Below the pieces are notes generated by a model that saw only the letters and a program-made list of their open reading frames with translations, searched no databases and had not been told where the DNA came from. This document shows positions 63,146 to 64,000 of a stretch of DNA of 64,000 nt, in pieces. The translations under genes and the position numbers were made by a program. Positions within the stretch are counted from its first letter, which is position 1. Every line of letters starts with the position of its first letter. The stretch comes from Parelaphostrongylus tenuis. Lineage: Eukaryota; Nematoda; Chromadorea; Rhabditida; Metastrongylidae. The DNA is taken from the NCBI GenBank assembly GCA_019055375.1, contig JAHQIW010007163.1, positions 1 through 64,000 on the forward strand, read 5' to 3'.

Positions 63146-63299
63146 GTGAGTTTTTTTAATAGAAAGAATTTCTTCTTTTAGGAGGAACTCGCTTTTGATT
63201 GGGCTAGGTATCGCCCTTAACACTTGTTATCTGTCTGTCTGCGAATGGACTTTCAGAGAAAGTTTTATGATTGCTAAAAGTCGAGAGTGAAAGCAGAGC

Positions 63300-63405
63300 A
63301 GTGGCCTCTGTGGTGTAGCGGTAGCAGGCGTCCCCGGTGGCGATTAAACGCGGGTTCAACTTCCTTTTGGAGTCAAAAGTTATATATATATATCACCCAG
63401 CATTC
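63300..63405 (+). repeat. SINE-2 tRNA-like copy
   Basis: CTCTGTGGTGTAGCGGTAGC and AAACGCGGGTTCAACTTCC form the block; a short TATATA tract and CACCCAGCATTC follow. Confidence 0.7.
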
Positions 63406-63671
63406 TCGTGTATATAGTTGGGACGTTATAACACTTCGAAGAGCGATGAAATAAAAAGATTTTGTGAAGTTATCTTCGATTTCTAAACGGTGCCTAGTTT
63501 CCAAGGAAAGTAGACGTACAACAAAAGAGGCCTCATATCCAGGAGCTGATATAGATTGTTGTTGTTAACCGTCCTCCTTATCTTCTTGATGTCCTTGTAT
63601 TTTCCATTTACCTTGACAGATTTCTTTCTCAGTGAAGAGAGAGTGAGTCGGTTAAAAAAAGGCTACTATTC

Positions 63672-64000
63672 GGTTATGAGGGGACAAATGAAGAAGCGAT
63701 CTCATTTGCTGGAAAGGGATTTTTCATGGGAGTGTTATCAATCATTCGAAAACTGAGACTTCAGGCTACATCCCACATTGCCAGTTTTCGATGAAGCCTT
63801 TTTTGACGTTGCTACTGGAGGAGATTTCTTGCGTTGAAAACGCGCATATTTCTCGCCGGACGGAGCTCTTTCTTTGGACTATATCTAATCATTCGATAGC
63901 CTAATGATAGATCATTCTAAAGTTATGCTTATATCTTGAAAAGACCGTTTCTCTGCAACGCAGCAGATAAAATAAGTTGAGTTGGCATGTGTGAGCACAG
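63672..64000. mobile_element. Foldback element FB-A, left part, cut by the window end
   Basis: GTTATGAGGGGACAAATGAA, CTCATTTGCTGGAAAGGG, TTTTCATGGGAGTGTTATCA and TTTCTCGCCGGACGGAGC are the family left arm. The right arm lies outside. Confidence 0.75.

Overview
The window looks like a repeat-rich piece of nuclear DNA from a parasitic clade V (strongylid, possibly hookworm-like) nematode. The basis is: genes broken into many small exons with short GT-AG introns and TTTCAG-type acceptors; acceptor sites a few bases upstream of start codons, as expected for spliced-leader trans-splicing; a 151-residue ribosomal protein S15; and heavy loads of tRNA-derived SINE-like repeats, long palindromic (foldback/MITE) elements, mariner relics and RTE-type retrotransposon tails. 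The genus is inference; no marker sequence is present. None of the real genes is a single open reading frame. I assembled exons by hand from splice sites and reading phase, so every gene model here is a prediction.

Layout. (1) 1-5497: no gene supported, repeats only. (2) 5498-12348 (+): the 3' part of an unrecognised coiled-coil gene. (3) 12920-22429 (-): a complete 21-exon FIG4/Sac3 phosphoinositide 5-phosphatase gene whose frame closes at 907 codons; it converges on gene 2. Its introns hold many SINEs and one long palindrome. (4) 22446-22995: three degenerate tandem copies of a coding-like module, head-to-head with FIG4. (5) 25994-32467 (-): the 3' part of an unrecognised coiled-coil gene with a Ser/Thr/Ala/Pro-rich tail. 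(6) 33217-35647: two large foldback elements, one carrying a second hairpin inside it. (7) 35843-38787 (+): a small mitochondrial single-membrane-pass protein, perhaps NDUFA4/NMES1-like. (8) 41280-44444 (-): rps-15 in three exons with a 2.6 kb first intron. (9) 44445-55963: an 11.5 kb desert of SINEs, mariner fragments, a ~700 bp hairpin and an RTE tail. (10) 55964 to beyond 63145 (+): a secreted phospholipase-B1-like (GDSL/SGNH) gene that runs off the right edge and has lost both its nucleophilic serine and its GxND motif.

The genes do not form an obvious pathway. FIG4 (endolysosomal lipid turnover), rps-15 (translation) and the mitochondrial protein are housekeeping genes; the lipase-like protein looks like a secreted pseudoenzyme. 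The most noteworthy items are that inactivated lipase fold, the two unrecognised coiled-coil genes that share an LRxFLTTL motif, the tandem module upstream of FIG4, and the variety of nested palindromic elements. I found no CRISPR array, operon or prokaryotic system.
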